Notes: generated by a model not told the origin, from the sequence alone. A DNA stretch of 64,000 bases from JBBQFI01 sp038237805 (GCA_038237805.1 JBBRYI010000012.1:48871-112870); one strand, 5' to 3'; shown: positions 17,175-26,560, counted from the first letter of the stretch. Translations and numbers: made by a program.

Positions 17175-18347
17175 GTGCATGATTTGTTTGCGAAGGAAGA
17201 AAGCGAGGCTGTCGAAACAACCGACGCCTCCGCTCCGCTCGCCGCGCGCATGCGCCCTCGCTCGCTCGAGGAATTTGTCGGACAGGAACACATTCTCGCG
17301 CCCGGCAAACTCCTGCGCCGCGCGATTGAAGCCGATCGTTTGCCTTCGGTGATTTTATCCGGCCCGCCCGGAACCGGAAAAACGACCCTAGCGCAAATCA
17401 TCGCGGAAATGACGCAGGCGAAATTCGTGCGCTTGAGTGGTGTGGAAAGTAACGTCGCGGAAATGAGACGCGTTGTGGCGGGCGCGGCGAATCGCCGAAA
17501 AAATTCGGGCAAGAAAACAATCGTGTTCGTTGACGAAATCCATCACTTCAACAAAACGCAGCAGGACATTTTGTTGCCAGATGTTGAGAGCGGAAATCTG
17601 CGATTGATCGGCGCGACGACCTACAATCCATTTTTCTACGTCAACAGTGCGCTCGTCTCCCGTTCGCAGGTTTTTCGATTGGAGCCGCTGCATCCCGAAG
17701 ACTTGATCACGCTGATGAAGCGAGCGCTGACCGATAAGGAGCGCGGCCTTGGCAGCTCCACCGTGGAAATTACCGATGAAGCGCTCGATTTCCTCGCCCA
17801 AGTTAGCGATGGCGATGCGCGCAAGGCCCTAAACGCGCTCGAGATTGGAGTTCTGACGACGCCGCCCGATCGAGACGGCGCCGTTCATTTCAATCTCACG
17901 GTCGCGCAGGAAAGCATTCAGCAAAAAGCCGTCGTCTACGACCGCGTCGGTGACGCCCACTACGATACGATCAGCGCCTTTATTAAGAGCATGCGCGCGT
18001 CGGACGAGAAAGGCGCGATCTACTGGCTCGCGAAAATGTTGCATGCGGGCGAGGACTTTCGCTTCATTGCGCGCCGCATCGTGATTTTCGCGAGCGAAGA
18101 CGTGGGGCTGGCGGATGCGGAAGCATTGCCGTTAGCTATCGCGACCCAACAGGCAGTCGAATTTGTGGGAATGCCCGAAGCGCGCATTCCCCTCGCCCAC
18201 GCTACCGCCTACATGTGTCGCGCGCCGAAAAACCGAGACGCGTATGAGTCGTTAGGTGCAGCGACCGAAGAAATCGAATCGGAACAAACGAAACGCGTGC
18301 CGGAGAAATTGAAGAATAAACATTTCCCCGTGAATCCGGAAGGGTAG
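17175..18347 (+). CDS. rarA: Replication-associated recombination ATPase RarA (MgsA)
   Basis: RarA is an AAA+ ATPase of the clamp-loader class that acts at stalled replication forks. Motifs in order are PLAARMRPRSLEEFVGQEHIL, Walker A GPPGTGKTTLAQII, Walker B VFVDEIHHFNKTQQD, sensor 1 GATTYNPFF, and the C-terminal tetramerisation region with FASEDVGLADAEALPLAI and HATAYMCRAPKN. I chose GTG 17175 (giving MHDLFAKEES) because RarA proteins usually begin near an xDLF motif; an ATG at 17142 would add 11 residues. It follows the rnpB terminator. Confidence 0.93.
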   Translation: MHDLFAKEESEAVETTDASAPLAARMRPRSLEEFVGQEHILAPGKLLRRAIEADRLPSVILSGPPGTGKTTLAQIIAEMTQAKFVRLSGVESNVAEMRRVVAGAANRRKNSGKKTIVFVDEIHHFNKTQQDILLPDVESGNLRLIGATTYNPFFYVNSALVSRSQVFRLEPLHPEDLITLMKRALTDKERGLGSSTVEITDEALDFLAQVSDGDARKALNALEIGVLTTPPDRDGAVHFNLTVAQESIQQKAVVYDRVGDAHYDTISAFIKSMRASDEKGAIYWLAKMLHAGEDFRFIARRIVIFASEDVGLADAEALPLAIATQQAVEFVGMPEARIPLAHATAYMCRAPKNRDAYESLGAATEEIESEQTKRVPEKLKNKHFPVNPEG

Positions 18348-18366
18348 GATACAACATCATCGGCAT

Positions 18367-20997
18367 TTGCGAGGTCAGCAGAGAGAAAGCGGTATCTTGT
18401 TGCCTGTGAAACCGCAGCTTGCTGCTTCGCCTAACGAGTTATTCAGCCGTCTTCATCCGCGTCTGGCCAATTGGTTTCACAAAACATACGGGGATTTCAC
18501 GGATGCGCAGTTACGCTGCATCCCATCGATTCTCGAACGCGAGTCAATCCTCCTCACTTCGCCGACCGGCAGCGGCAAAACGCTCGCTGGTTTCCTCGGT
18601 GTTTTCGATTTTTTACTGAGGAAAGTTGACGACCGATCGCTTCAACCGGCGGTGCAATGCATCTACGTGTCGCCATTGCGCGCGCTCGCCTACGATATCG
18701 GGAAGAATTTGCGTGCGCCTATAGCCGGCATGGGGATGGAGAAGGAATTGCTCGTGCATTTGCGCACGGGCGACTCTCCCGCGGCAGAACGCGCGAAGTT
18801 CCGGCGGAAACCTGCACACTTCCTTATCACAACGCCCGAGAGTCTCGCCGTTATGCTCGCTCGGGAAAGTTACGCCGCGCATTTTAGTAATTGCCCTTTT
18901 GTCATTGTCGACGAACTGCACTCGTTCGCCGGAAACAAACGTGGCGCCGATTTAACTATCTCACTCGAACGTCTCGAACGATTGCGACGCACACGTGATT
19001 CGAACGCGCTGCCGCTCTGTCGCGTCGGTCTTTCTGCAACCGCAGCACCGCTTGACGTGCTCGCGCAATTTCTTGTTGGAGAAAATCGCGCGTGTCGAAT
19101 TGCCGAAGCACAAATTGAAAAGAAATCGATCGTCGAAGTTTTTTCGCCGATTCGAAAACATCCGTACCCGCCCGCCGGCTATACTGGAGCGCGTCTTTAT
19201 GCGGAGCTGGCGGAGTTGATTCGTTCGCGTCAATCGGTGCTCGTCTTCACAAATGTTCGCTCTGCGGCGGAACAGATTGGTTTGCGCTTGAAAGAACTGT
19301 TGCCGGAACTCAGCGATCAAATCGAAACGCATCATGCCTCGCTCGATCGCAGCGTCCGACTGGAAGTCGAGGATCGATTGAAAAATGGCGAACTGCGCGC
19401 CGTCGTCTGCTCGACGAGTCTTGAACTGGGCATCGACATCGGAGCCGTCGATCTCGTCGTTATGGTGGCAACCCCAAAAGGTGTGTCGCGCGCAATCCAG
19501 CGCATCGGACGTTCCGGTCATTCACTCAATCGCACCAGTCACGGCGTGCTGGTTGCGACAAACATCAACGATCTCGTAGAAGCGACCGTTACCGCGAAAC
19601 TCGTGAAAGAACGCGCATTGGATCCCATCCGTATCCAGGACAAACCCTACGACGTCGTCGCGCAACACATCGTCGGGTTGGCCGCACTCGCACCGATCGC
19701 AGCAGACGAAGCTTTTGCACTCGTTAGGCGCGCTTATCCGTTTCGCAATCTCAGCCGCGACGAATTTGACGAGATTGTCCATTACCTCGAAGGCGGCGGC
19801 GCCTCGCTGCAAAAACAGTATGCGGGACTCTTTGCAAAGGTTCGCGTGTCCGATGATATTATCTCGCTCGCGCATCCACGCATCGCGCGCGAGTTCCTGG
19901 TCAACATCGGCACGATTACATCCGATAGCTTTGTCGATGTGCTCTTGCGCCGAAGGCGGCTCGGCTCGGTTGAAGATAATTTCATCAAACAATTACAAAT
20001 CGGCGACCTGTTTGTTCTGGGCGGGCGAGTTCTGCGTCTCATCGACACCGGCGTGCAGGAGGCTCATGTCGAGCGCGCGGATGGACATTTGCCGACTGTG
20101 CCGCGCTGGAACGCTGCGAAAATGCCGCTCACATCGAACCTTGCGCGCGCAGTCCGGAAACTGCGCACCGACTTGGAGCAACAGTTGCGCGGATGTTCAA
20201 ACGATAGCGTCTCGCGGGATTGGCTGGTGGAAAATTACGACCTTTCGATGGCGAATGCCCAGGCGATCGTGGAGCAATTTCGCGCGCAGGAATCGATCTC
20301 GGAAATTCCAATCGGAAAAAAGCTGCTCATCGAAATGTACCGCAAAGGCGATCTCACACATTATTTTTTCCATTCGCTTATTGGCCGCAGCGCAAATGAC
20401 GCGCTCTCGCGGATCGTTGCGTTGCGCGTGAAGAAACGAATTGGCGGCAACGCGCTGGTCACGATTGATGATTACGGATTTCTTCTCACGCTGCGGCATT
20501 TTCAGGAGTTGTCGCTCGCTGAATGGAAAGAATGTTTTCTGCGCGATGGCGCGGAGGAAGATTTGCGATCCGCCCTGCGTCGTTCCGAATTAGTGAAGTG
20601 GCAATTCCGCGGCGTTGCTCAGACCGGTTTGATGGTTCCGCGCAATCTTCCGGGTCGTCAACGCAAACAAAAACAAATGAACTGGAGCGCGGAAGTTTTG
20701 TTTCGCGTTCTCGAAGAACATGAGCCGAATCATCCTCTGCTGCGCGAAGCATACCGTCAGGCGACTCACATCTTTCTCGACGCGGAGGCCGCCTTCGCTT
20801 TTTTGGAAGAAGTGAAAAAGTTCGAATGGCGGTTGCTCGAGCTTCCTGTCATCTCCCCCTTTTCCTTTCCGATCTACGCCAGCGTGATCAAAGAAAGCAT
20901 GATGCTGGAAGATCCGGCGAGCGCGCTCGCGCGCATCTATCGCGAGATGTATGCAAAAGTGGAATCCGCGGCCGCAGCGAAAGATGCCGCGGCCTAA
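18367..20997 (+). CDS. Lhr-type DEAD/DEAH ATP-dependent helicase
   Basis: This superfamily 2 helicase of about 870 residues has Lhr-core organisation. Motifs are FTDAQLRCIPSI (Q motif), SPTGSGKTLAGFLG (Walker A), DELHSF (motif II, DExH), VGLSATAAP (III), VFTNVRSAAEQIGL (IV), STSLELGIDIG (V) and IQRIGRSGHS (VI), then the Lhr winged-helix and beta-barrel region. Family members act in DNA repair. The frame opens at TTG 18367; GTG 18406 (MKPQLAASP) is a good alternative. A CGTTAGG word lies at 18430 and another at 19732. The methyltransferase follows five bases after the stop. Confidence 0.88.
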   Translation: MRGQQRESGILLPVKPQLAASPNELFSRLHPRLANWFHKTYGDFTDAQLRCIPSILERESILLTSPTGSGKTLAGFLGVFDFLLRKVDDRSLQPAVQCIYVSPLRALAYDIGKNLRAPIAGMGMEKELLVHLRTGDSPAAERAKFRRKPAHFLITTPESLAVMLARESYAAHFSNCPFVIVDELHSFAGNKRGADLTISLERLERLRRTRDSNALPLCRVGLSATAAPLDVLAQFLVGENRACRIAEAQIEKKSIVEVFSPIRKHPYPPAGYTGARLYAELAELIRSRQSVLVFTNVRSAAEQIGLRLKELLPELSDQIETHHASLDRSVRLEVEDRLKNGELRAVVCSTSLELGIDIGAVDLVVMVATPKGVSRAIQRIGRSGHSLNRTSHGVLVATNINDLVEATVTAKLVKERALDPIRIQDKPYDVVAQHIVGLAALAPIAADEAFALVRRAYPFRNLSRDEFDEIVHYLEGGGASLQKQYAGLFAKVRVSDDIISLAHPRIAREFLVNIGTITSDSFVDVLLRRRRLGSVEDNFIKQLQIGDLFVLGGRVLRLIDTGVQEAHVERADGHLPTVPRWNAAKMPLTSNLARAVRKLRTDLEQQLRGCSNDSVSRDWLVENYDLSMANAQAIVEQFRAQESISEIPIGKKLLIEMYRKGDLTHYFFHSLIGRSANDALSRIVALRVKKRIGGNALVTIDDYGFLLTLRHFQELSLAEWKECFLRDGAEEDLRSALRRSELVKWQFRGVAQTGLMVPRNLPGRQRKQKQMNWSAEVLFRVLEEHEPNHPLLREAYRQATHIFLDAEAAFAFLEEVKKFEWRLLELPVISPFSFPIYASVIKESMMLEDPASALARIYREMYAKVESAAAAKDAAA

Positions 20998-21002
20998 CGA
21001 TA

Positions 21003-21746
21003 ATGCAGTTCAAAGATCATTTCTCGGGACATGCCAGTGACTACGCGAGGTTCCGTCCGCATTACCCGCGCGAGTTGTTTATTTATCTTGCCGATATCGC
21101 GTCAGAGCGAGTCAGTGTTTGGGATTGCGCAACCGGAAATGGACAGGCTGCCGTCGCGCTCGCTGAATTCTTTCCGCACGTCATCGCGACCGATGCGAGT
21201 GAAAAGCAAATTGCGAATACGCAGTCGCATAATCGCGTCATCTATCGTGTAGCCAGGGCGGAACAAAGCGGCCTTTCCAACGCATCGGTCGATTTGATCA
21301 CAGTGGCGCAAGCGCTGCATTGGTTCGATCGCGAAGCTTTCTTTGCAGAAACGAAACGCGTTCTGAAGCCAAATGGTGTCGTCGCTATCTGGTGTTACGC
21401 CTTGTTCAAGATCTCGCCCGAAATCGATCGTTTTGTGGAAATATTTTATCGCGAAACCGTCGGGCCTTACTGGGATTTCGAGAGACACCTCGTGGAAACT
21501 GGATATCGCACGATCGAATTTCCATTCACTGAGCTGCGGCCGCCCGAGTTCCACATGCAGGCCGAATGGTCGCTCGACGATGTCCTTGGATACTTGCGCA
21601 CCTGGTCAGCGACAAAGAGCTTCATCGCCGCACGCGGACTCGATCCCGTTACCGATTTGGGTACAGAACTCCGATCAGTTTGGGGCGAGCCGGAAATAAA
21701 AAAAATCATGTGGCCCGTGAGCATGCGAGTCGGCCGATCTTTGTAG
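21003..21746 (+). CDS. Class I SAM-dependent methyltransferase
   Basis: The 247-residue protein starts MQFKDHFSGHASDYARFRPHYP, typical of the methyltransferase type 11 / TAM-like group that includes yeast Crg1. Motif I is VWDCATGNGQAAVAL (residues about 38-52), followed by VIATDASEKQI and TVAQALHWFD. The substrate is unknown. The start at ATG 21003 overrides a longer frame that runs back into the helicase gene. The last codon and stop (TTG TAG) are supplied by the REP-like repeat starting at 21741. Confidence 0.85.
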   Translation: MQFKDHFSGHASDYARFRPHYPRELFIYLADIASERVSVWDCATGNGQAAVALAEFFPHVIATDASEKQIANTQSHNRVIYRVARAEQSGLSNASVDLITVAQALHWFDREAFFAETKRVLKPNGVVAIWCYALFKISPEIDRFVEIFYRETVGPYWDFERHLVETGYRTIEFPFTELRPPEFHMQAEWSLDDVLGYLRTWSATKSFIAARGLDPVTDLGTELRSVWGEPEIKKIMWPVSMRVGRSL

Positions 21747-21822
21747 CGGCGGTCTTCTGACCGTCGCTCGCAAGCGACAGGGATTGATCGAAAAAATGCG
21801 ACGGTCAGAGACCGCCGCGACA
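21741..21822. repeat. Inverted pair of REP-like units (family A)
   Basis: The unit TGTAGCGGCGGTCTTCTGAC with its GTCGC tail (21742-21767) faces an inverted copy at 21798-21821 across 30 bases, as in a BIME. The first unit provides the stop codon of the methyltransferase gene. Related palindromes lie in rnpB (16949), at 25219 and at 26535. Confidence 0.7.
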
Positions 21823-21891
21823 TAATGATGAAAACAGAAAAGAGGGGCGATCTTTCGATGCACCCCTCTCCCTTCTGCGAACTGCTTCTAC

Positions 21892-23118
21892 CTAGTTCTT
21901 ATTCTGCGAAACTACTTCGTTCAGCTTGAAGATCGGCAGGAACATCGCGATCACGATGCCGCCGACGATTACACCGAGAAAGACAATCAGGAGCGGTTCG
22001 ATCAAGGAAGTAAGCGCATCGAGCATCGCCTCGATTTCTTCGTCCCAGAAATCCGCCATTTTTTCGAGCATGGTATCGATCTTGCCGGTCGCTTCGCCGG
22101 CCGCGACCATGCGCAATAACATAGGCGGAAAGATCTTCTTCTTCGACATCGCGACTGAAAGATTATCGCCCTTCTCCACATCCACACTCACACCGCGAAT
22201 ACTTTGTTCGACAACATGATTGCCGGAAGAACCACCCACGATCTCGAGCACTTCCAGGATCGGGACACCGCTGCGAATGAGCTGCGCAAACGTGCGCGAG
22301 AAACGCGACATGGAGATCTTTGTCAGAAGCGGTCCGAAGATTGGCAGCTTGAGCTTCCATTTATCACTGAGCCTCTTGCCGCGGGGCGACCGCATGAAGA
22401 AACGCGTCCCAAAAATCACGGCAGCGAGTCCGGCGATGAGAAAATACCATTCGCCCCGCACGAAATCGCTGATGTTGATGAGGAACTGCGTCGGGGCCGG
22501 AAGTTTCGCGCCGAAGTCCTTGAAGATTTCGCCAAAGATCGGCACCACTTTAACAATCAAAAATGTAGTAATGGCAAACGCGATGCAGACGACGATGACC
22601 GGATAAGTCATGGCCGACTTCACTTTTTTGCGCAGCCTTGCACTGGCTTCGAGGAAGCCCGCGAGACGGTCGAGAATCTCAGCAAGCAAACCGCCGGCCT
22701 CGCCTGCTTTGACCATGCTGACAAACAAGCGATTAAAAACGCGCGGGTGTTTTGAGATCGATTCGTTAAAAGTTTCGCCACCCTGCACACGCGCGATTAC
22801 ATCGCTGATCACGTGCCTCAGATTTTTCTGCCGTTTCGGATCGCATTGTTCGTAAAGAGCGGTCAGCGCTTGCACGAGTGAAATGCCGGCTTCGATCATG
22901 GTCGAAAGCTGTCGCGTGAAAAGGACGAGATCGGTTTCTTTGACTGACCAGGTCTTGTTGCGATTGCCGCGTGTTGCTGCGGCTTTTTTTTGCAAAGACA
23001 AAACCATCAAACCCCGGCTCATGAGGCTGGTTACTGCATTGTCTTCGTTGAGCGCGTCGTGCACGCCTGAAACAATTTTACCGGAGGCGTCGCGTGCTTG
23101 ATAAGAGAAGGTCATCAT
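21892..23118 (-). CDS. pilC: Type II secretion / type IV pilus inner-membrane protein PilC/GspF
   Basis: This is the polytopic platform protein of type IV pilus or type II secretion machines. The start at 23118 gives MMTFSYQARDASGKIVSGVHDA, the standard GspF N-terminus (23115 is equally possible). Two T2SSF domains follow: LVLFTRQLSTMIEAGISLVQAL (about residue 70) and RFSRTFAQLIRSGVPILEVLEIV (about 270). Three hydrophobic helices are present, the last being PLLIVFLGVIVGGIVIAMFLPIF. At 408 residues it is normal length. No pilB or pilT neighbour lies within the window. Confidence 0.92.
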   Translation of the reverse strand: MMTFSYQARDASGKIVSGVHDALNEDNAVTSLMSRGLMVLSLQKKAAATRGNRNKTWSVKETDLVLFTRQLSTMIEAGISLVQALTALYEQCDPKRQKNLRHVISDVIARVQGGETFNESISKHPRVFNRLFVSMVKAGEAGGLLAEILDRLAGFLEASARLRKKVKSAMTYPVIVVCIAFAITTFLIVKVVPIFGEIFKDFGAKLPAPTQFLINISDFVRGEWYFLIAGLAAVIFGTRFFMRSPRGKRLSDKWKLKLPIFGPLLTKISMSRFSRTFAQLIRSGVPILEVLEIVGGSSGNHVVEQSIRGVSVDVEKGDNLSVAMSKKKIFPPMLLRMVAAGEATGKIDTMLEKMADFWDEEIEAMLDALTSLIEPLLIVFLGVIVGGIVIAMFLPIFKLNEVVSQNKN

Positions 23119-23223
23119 ACTTATGATATTTGCACTCGATATAGCACATGCGATGCCACCCCGGTCGTCGCCCGGGCCCAATCCTTCCCTTGAGCCGAAC
23201 GTTTCCGCGTCGATCATCGATGC

Positions 23224-23841
23224 ATGACCCCTGCCAACGACCTGGTTCAAGTTTCAGCGTCGGTGCACTTTTGGCAGGCTTATGAAGCAAGCGCAAAGGC
23301 CGACCTCTGTTCCACCGCGGTCCAGACTGCCGCCGGACTTCTGATCGTCGATCCGGTCCCATTGCAACCAAAACTTTTGCAGCAACTAGTCGGAGAGCGC
23401 CTGATCGCCGGGGTCTTCGTGACAAATATTAATCACTGTCGAGCCGCGATCGAGTTCGCTGAAAAACTCGCCGCGTCGATTTTCGCGCACAACGCGACAC
23501 GGGTTGCTTGCGAATTACCTTCGGCTCGAAAAGTCAGCGACGGTGAGATATTCGTCGCCAACGCTTGTGCCGTGGAGATTCAAGGCGCGGCCGCGGGCGA
23601 GATGGCTATTTATCACGAAAAGGATGGCGGTGCGTTGATCATCGGAGACGCGCTCATTAATTTCGAACCGTACGGATTCGCTTTTCTGCCGCCGAAGTAT
23701 TGTTCCAATGCAAAGGAAATGCGCCGATCTTTGCGCCGTCTCCTCGATTACAATTTCGAGCGGATGCTTTTCGCGCACGGCACTCCGCTGATGCACTCCG
23801 CGCGAAAAAAACTCGAAGAGCTTTTGCTGAATCAGGAGTGA
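23224..23841 (+). CDS. Degenerate metallo-beta-lactamase-fold protein
   Basis: The 205-residue protein has the layout of an MBL-fold hydrolase: TAAGLLIVDPVPL at about residue 38, GGALIIGDALIN near 140 and RMLFAHGTPLM near 182. The metal-binding HxHxDH segment is missing. In its place is FVTNINHCRAAIEF, and only the late GD and HG motifs persist. It is therefore probably a catalytically dead or altered member. It lies seven bases upstream of the prenyltransferase gene, so the two may share a transcript. Confidence 0.6.
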   Translation: MTPANDLVQVSASVHFWQAYEASAKADLCSTAVQTAAGLLIVDPVPLQPKLLQQLVGERLIAGVFVTNINHCRAAIEFAEKLAASIFAHNATRVACELPSARKVSDGEIFVANACAVEIQGAAAGEMAIYHEKDGGALIIGDALINFEPYGFAFLPPKYCSNAKEMRRSLRRLLDYNFERMLFAHGTPLMHSARKKLEELLLNQE

Positions 23842-23848
23842 TTTACCG

Positions 23849-24718
23849 ATGTCGGTTAATCCAACCGCCGCAAATCAAGGGAACGCGATCCAACGCTTTC
23901 TGCAGCTGATCCGCTTTTCGCACACCGTCTTCGCCCTGCCTTTTGCCCTCGGCGCGCTCGTTGTCGCCGCGAATGGACGTCCTTCCGCGCGCGTTCTGTT
24001 GCTCGTTATCCTTTGCATGATTTTTGCACGAACGGCAGCGATGCTCTTCAATCGCATCGTTGATTGGTCGCTCGATCAACGCAATCTGCGCACCGCCGCG
24101 CGCCATCTTCTCATTTCCAAAGCGTCGGCCATATTCGTCCTCGTCCTTTGCTCCGTTGCTTTTGTCCTGAGCGCGTTCGCCATTAATCGCGTTACCGGAC
24201 TGCTCGCCGCGCCTGCGCTGGCAATCATTTTTTTTTACTCCCTAACGAAACGTTTTACGAACGCGACGCATTTTTTTCTCGGCCTCGCTCTCGCCATCGC
24301 ACCAGTCGGAGCGTGGCTTGCTCAAACGGGCCGGCTCGCGCTGGCGCCGCTTATTCTTAGCTTCGGCGTGCTTTGCTGGGTCAGCGGTTTCGACCTTATC
24401 TACGCGACGCAGGATTACGATTTCGATCGCCGCGAAGGTTTGCGTTCGCTCGTCGTCAAACTCGGCGTCGCCCGCAGTCTCCGTCTCGCGGAGTGGTTAC
24501 ACCTCGCGATGTTCGTGGCGTTAGTTGCGTTTGGCCTTTTCGCTGGACTTGGTCCGATTTATTTCGGCTCCCTCCTCTTCGTCGCCGCGGCGCTTCTTTA
24601 CGAACATCGCACGGCAAAAAACCTGGATGTCGCCGGAGTTAACCGCGCCTTCTTCCAAAGCAACGCATTTGTCAGCGCCGTCTTCGTCCTCGCGGTCTGT
24701 CTCGACCGTTGGCTCTGA
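23849..24718 (+). CDS. UbiA family prenyltransferase, MqnP-like
   Basis: This integral-membrane prenyltransferase joins a polyprenyl chain to an aromatic acid in quinone synthesis. The first Asp-rich site is FNRIVDWSLDQRNLRTAAR (about residues 71-89) and the second is YATQDYDFDRREGLRSL (about 188-204). The YATQDxxFDRxxGL form is typical of MqnP, the enzyme of the futalosine menaquinone route. I infer menaquinone synthesis, but no other mqn gene is in view. About eight helices, 289 residues. Confidence 0.82.
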   Translation: MSVNPTAANQGNAIQRFLQLIRFSHTVFALPFALGALVVAANGRPSARVLLLVILCMIFARTAAMLFNRIVDWSLDQRNLRTAARHLLISKASAIFVLVLCSVAFVLSAFAINRVTGLLAAPALAIIFFYSLTKRFTNATHFFLGLALAIAPVGAWLAQTGRLALAPLILSFGVLCWVSGFDLIYATQDYDFDRREGLRSLVVKLGVARSLRLAEWLHLAMFVALVAFGLFAGLGPIYFGSLLFVAAALLYEHRTAKNLDVAGVNRAFFQSNAFVSAVFVLAVCLDRWL

Positions 24719-24721
24719 AAG

Positions 24722-25150
24722 CTACTGGTCCAGTAGCGCGATGCGCCTCGCGTGACGTCCGCCTTCGAACGGCGTCGTCAACCAGATGCACACAATTTCC
24801 AATGCGAGCTCTTCCGGAATCAATCGCTCGCCTAACGAGAGGACATTCGCGTCGTTGTGCAGTCGCGAAAGCTTTGCGCTCTCCTCGTTCCAGCAAAGAG
24901 CGCAACGCACTCCGCGCACTTTATTCGCGGTCATCGCTTCGCCGTTCCCGGAACCGCCGAAAACGATTCCACGATCGCACTCGCCATTTGCCACTGCTTG
25001 CGCCGCCGGACGAATGAACAATGGATAATCGACCGGCTCTTCGCTCCAGGTGCCGAAGTCTTTCACTTCATGACCCAGTGACGCGAGCAGTTCCTTGACC
25101 TTCTCCTTGTAATGAAATCCGGCGTGATCGGTCCCGAGCGAAATTTTCAT
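24722..25150 (-). CDS. rpiB: Ribose-5-phosphate isomerase B
   Basis: RpiB interconverts ribose-5-phosphate and ribulose-5-phosphate. The start at ATG 25150 gives MKISLGTDHAGFHYKEKVKE, the standard beginning; the open frame upstream is not homologous. The catalytic-loop region GIVFGGSGNGEAMTANKVRGVR carries Ser where many RpiB have Cys (GxGxG with C/S). NDANVLSLGER follows. At 142 residues it is full length. It converges on the ubiA gene with three bases between stops. Confidence 0.92.
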   Translation of the reverse strand: MKISLGTDHAGFHYKEKVKELLASLGHEVKDFGTWSEEPVDYPLFIRPAAQAVANGECDRGIVFGGSGNGEAMTANKVRGVRCALCWNEESAKLSRLHNDANVLSLGERLIPEELALEIVCIWLTTPFEGGRHARRIALLDQ

Positions 25151-25218
25151 GCGCCAATTTAACTGTGTTCGCTGCAGGCGTGTCGAGCGCAGGCATGGGG
25201 GGCTCGCCATGATTGCGC

Positions 25219-25243
25219 GGGCGGTTCGGTGAACCGCCTCTAC
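25219..25243. repeat. REP-like palindrome (family A variant)
   Basis: GGCGGTTC and GAACCGCC form a hairpin with a GGT loop, followed by TCTAC, the mirror of the GTAG edge seen at 21741. It lies just past the dnaJ-family stop and may act as its terminator. Confidence 0.55.
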
Positions 25244-26215
25244 CTATGCACTATGTAAGCGCGCGAGTTCGCTCCAAATCTTGCGCTCAGCCTCTGTTAT
25301 TTTCTTGGGGACCTGGATCTGCGTTACGACATACATATCACCCCGAGTTCCGGTAGACGATGACAGCCCGCGCCCACGCAAACGAAAACGCTGGCCGCCT
25401 TGGGTGCCTGGAGGAATTTTCATCTTCACACTTCCTTCGAGAGTCGGAACTTTTATTTCCGCGCCGAGGACCGCCTGCCACGGCGCGATTTTCACTTCGT
25501 GAATCAGGTCGTTGCCCTCAACTGTAAAATCCGGGTGGCGGGCCAATCGCACACGCAAAAATAAATCGCCGCTTTTTCCTCCGCCCGCGCCCGCCTCGCC
25601 CTGACCGGCCAGACGAATGCGTTGTCCTTCGCGCACGCCGCGCGGAATTTTTACCTGATAGGTTTCCGTTTTGTTCGAACCCGCGCGCCGCAACGAAACG
25701 GTTCGCTTTGCCCCGTTCAAGGCCTCCTCCAGCGGAACCATGATATCCGCCTCGACATCGCTGCCGCGTTCCGCGCTCGCTGCCCTCTGACCGAAGCCAC
25801 TGCCGCCAAACGCCGATTGTCCTCCACGTCCGCCCCCGAAGAACGCCTCGAAAAAATCGCTGAAGCCCGTTCCACCAAATTCAAATTCAACGCCCCCGTT
25901 CCCGCCTCCATATTGATGAAACCCACCGCGCGGCTGCTGCCCGGCGCCCCACCCTGGTGGCGGCTGAAACCCGCCCGGCTGATTCCAATTCTCACCGAGC
26001 TGATCGTATTTCTTGCGCTTCTCCGGATCGCTCAGGACTTCATAGGCCTCATTGATCTGCTTGAATTTCTCTTCGGCTGCAGGCTTGTCCTTCCCCTTCG
26101 CCACGTCGGGATGATATTTCCGCGCGAGCTTGCGAAATGCGCTCTTGATCTCGTCATCGCTTGCCGTCTTCGAAACGCCCAGCGTTTCGTAATAATCTCG
26201 AAACTGAACTGCCAT
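25244..26215 (-). CDS. DnaJ-family co-chaperone of the CbpA type
   Basis: The 323-residue protein has an N-terminal J domain (residues 6-72, with RKYHPDVAKG holding the HPD triad), a Gly/Phe-rich linker (about 80-150) and the DnaJ C-terminal substrate domains (VPLEEALNGAKRTVSL; KIPRGVREGQRIRLAGQG). There is no zinc-finger domain, which separates it from DnaJ proper and matches CbpA. It stimulates Hsp70 ATPase activity. No dnaK is adjacent. Confidence 0.92.
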   Translation of the reverse strand: MAVQFRDYYETLGVSKTASDDEIKSAFRKLARKYHPDVAKGKDKPAAEEKFKQINEAYEVLSDPEKRKKYDQLGENWNQPGGFQPPPGWGAGQQPRGGFHQYGGGNGGVEFEFGGTGFSDFFEAFFGGGRGGQSAFGGSGFGQRAASAERGSDVEADIMVPLEEALNGAKRTVSLRRAGSNKTETYQVKIPRGVREGQRIRLAGQGEAGAGGGKSGDLFLRVRLARHPDFTVEGNDLIHEVKIAPWQAVLGAEIKVPTLEGSVKMKIPPGTQGGQRFRLRGRGLSSSTGTRGDMYVVTQIQVPKKITEAERKIWSELARLHSA

Positions 26216-26324
26216 TGTTAGACTGCTCCGAACTTGTTCGCATCAGCCATTTCGCGCAACTGTATCAAAGAGCAGGGCATTTGCTGCACTCGATTTGCCG
26301 ACGAAAATCGATGATGTCTTTGGC

Positions 26325-26537
26325 ATGCACGTCCTTGGGAAAATGTTGATGATCTTCGGTGGTGCGATCGCGCTCATCGGACTCGCGCTTTGGAGCGGTG
26401 TCGGCGCAGGCTGGTTAGGCCGTTTACCCGGCGACATTCGGATCGAGCGCGGAAATTCAGCGTTCTATTTCCCGATCGTGACCTGCATTATCATCAGCAT
26501 CGTTTTGAGTTTGATCTTCTCGCTCTTTCGCAGATAG
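26325..26537 (+). CDS. DUF2905 small membrane protein
   Basis: The 70-residue protein has two helices flanking the family signature GWLGRLPGDIRIERGNSAFYFP. The start at ATG 26325 (MHVLGKMLMIFG) is preferred; a TTG ten codons earlier is in frame. The TAG stop is the first base triplet of a perfect-looking palindrome (26535-26560). Function is unknown. Confidence 0.85.
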   Translation: MHVLGKMLMIFGGAIALIGLALWSGVGAGWLGRLPGDIRIERGNSAFYFPIVTCIIISIVLSLIFSLFRR

Positions 26538-26560
26538 GGCGATTGACCTCAATCGCCCTA
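26535..26560. repeat. Palindrome supplying the DUF2905 stop codon
   Basis: TAGGGCGATTGA pairs with TCAATCGCCCTA across CC. The left edge TAG is the stop codon of DUF2905, as in the REP-like unit at 21742. It can act as a terminator or belong to family A. Confidence 0.65.

Noticed and set aside
16766..17512. 248-codon minus-strand frame across rnpB and rarA
   Set aside because: It overlaps the RNase P RNA and the RarA Walker region; composition is that of a shadow frame.
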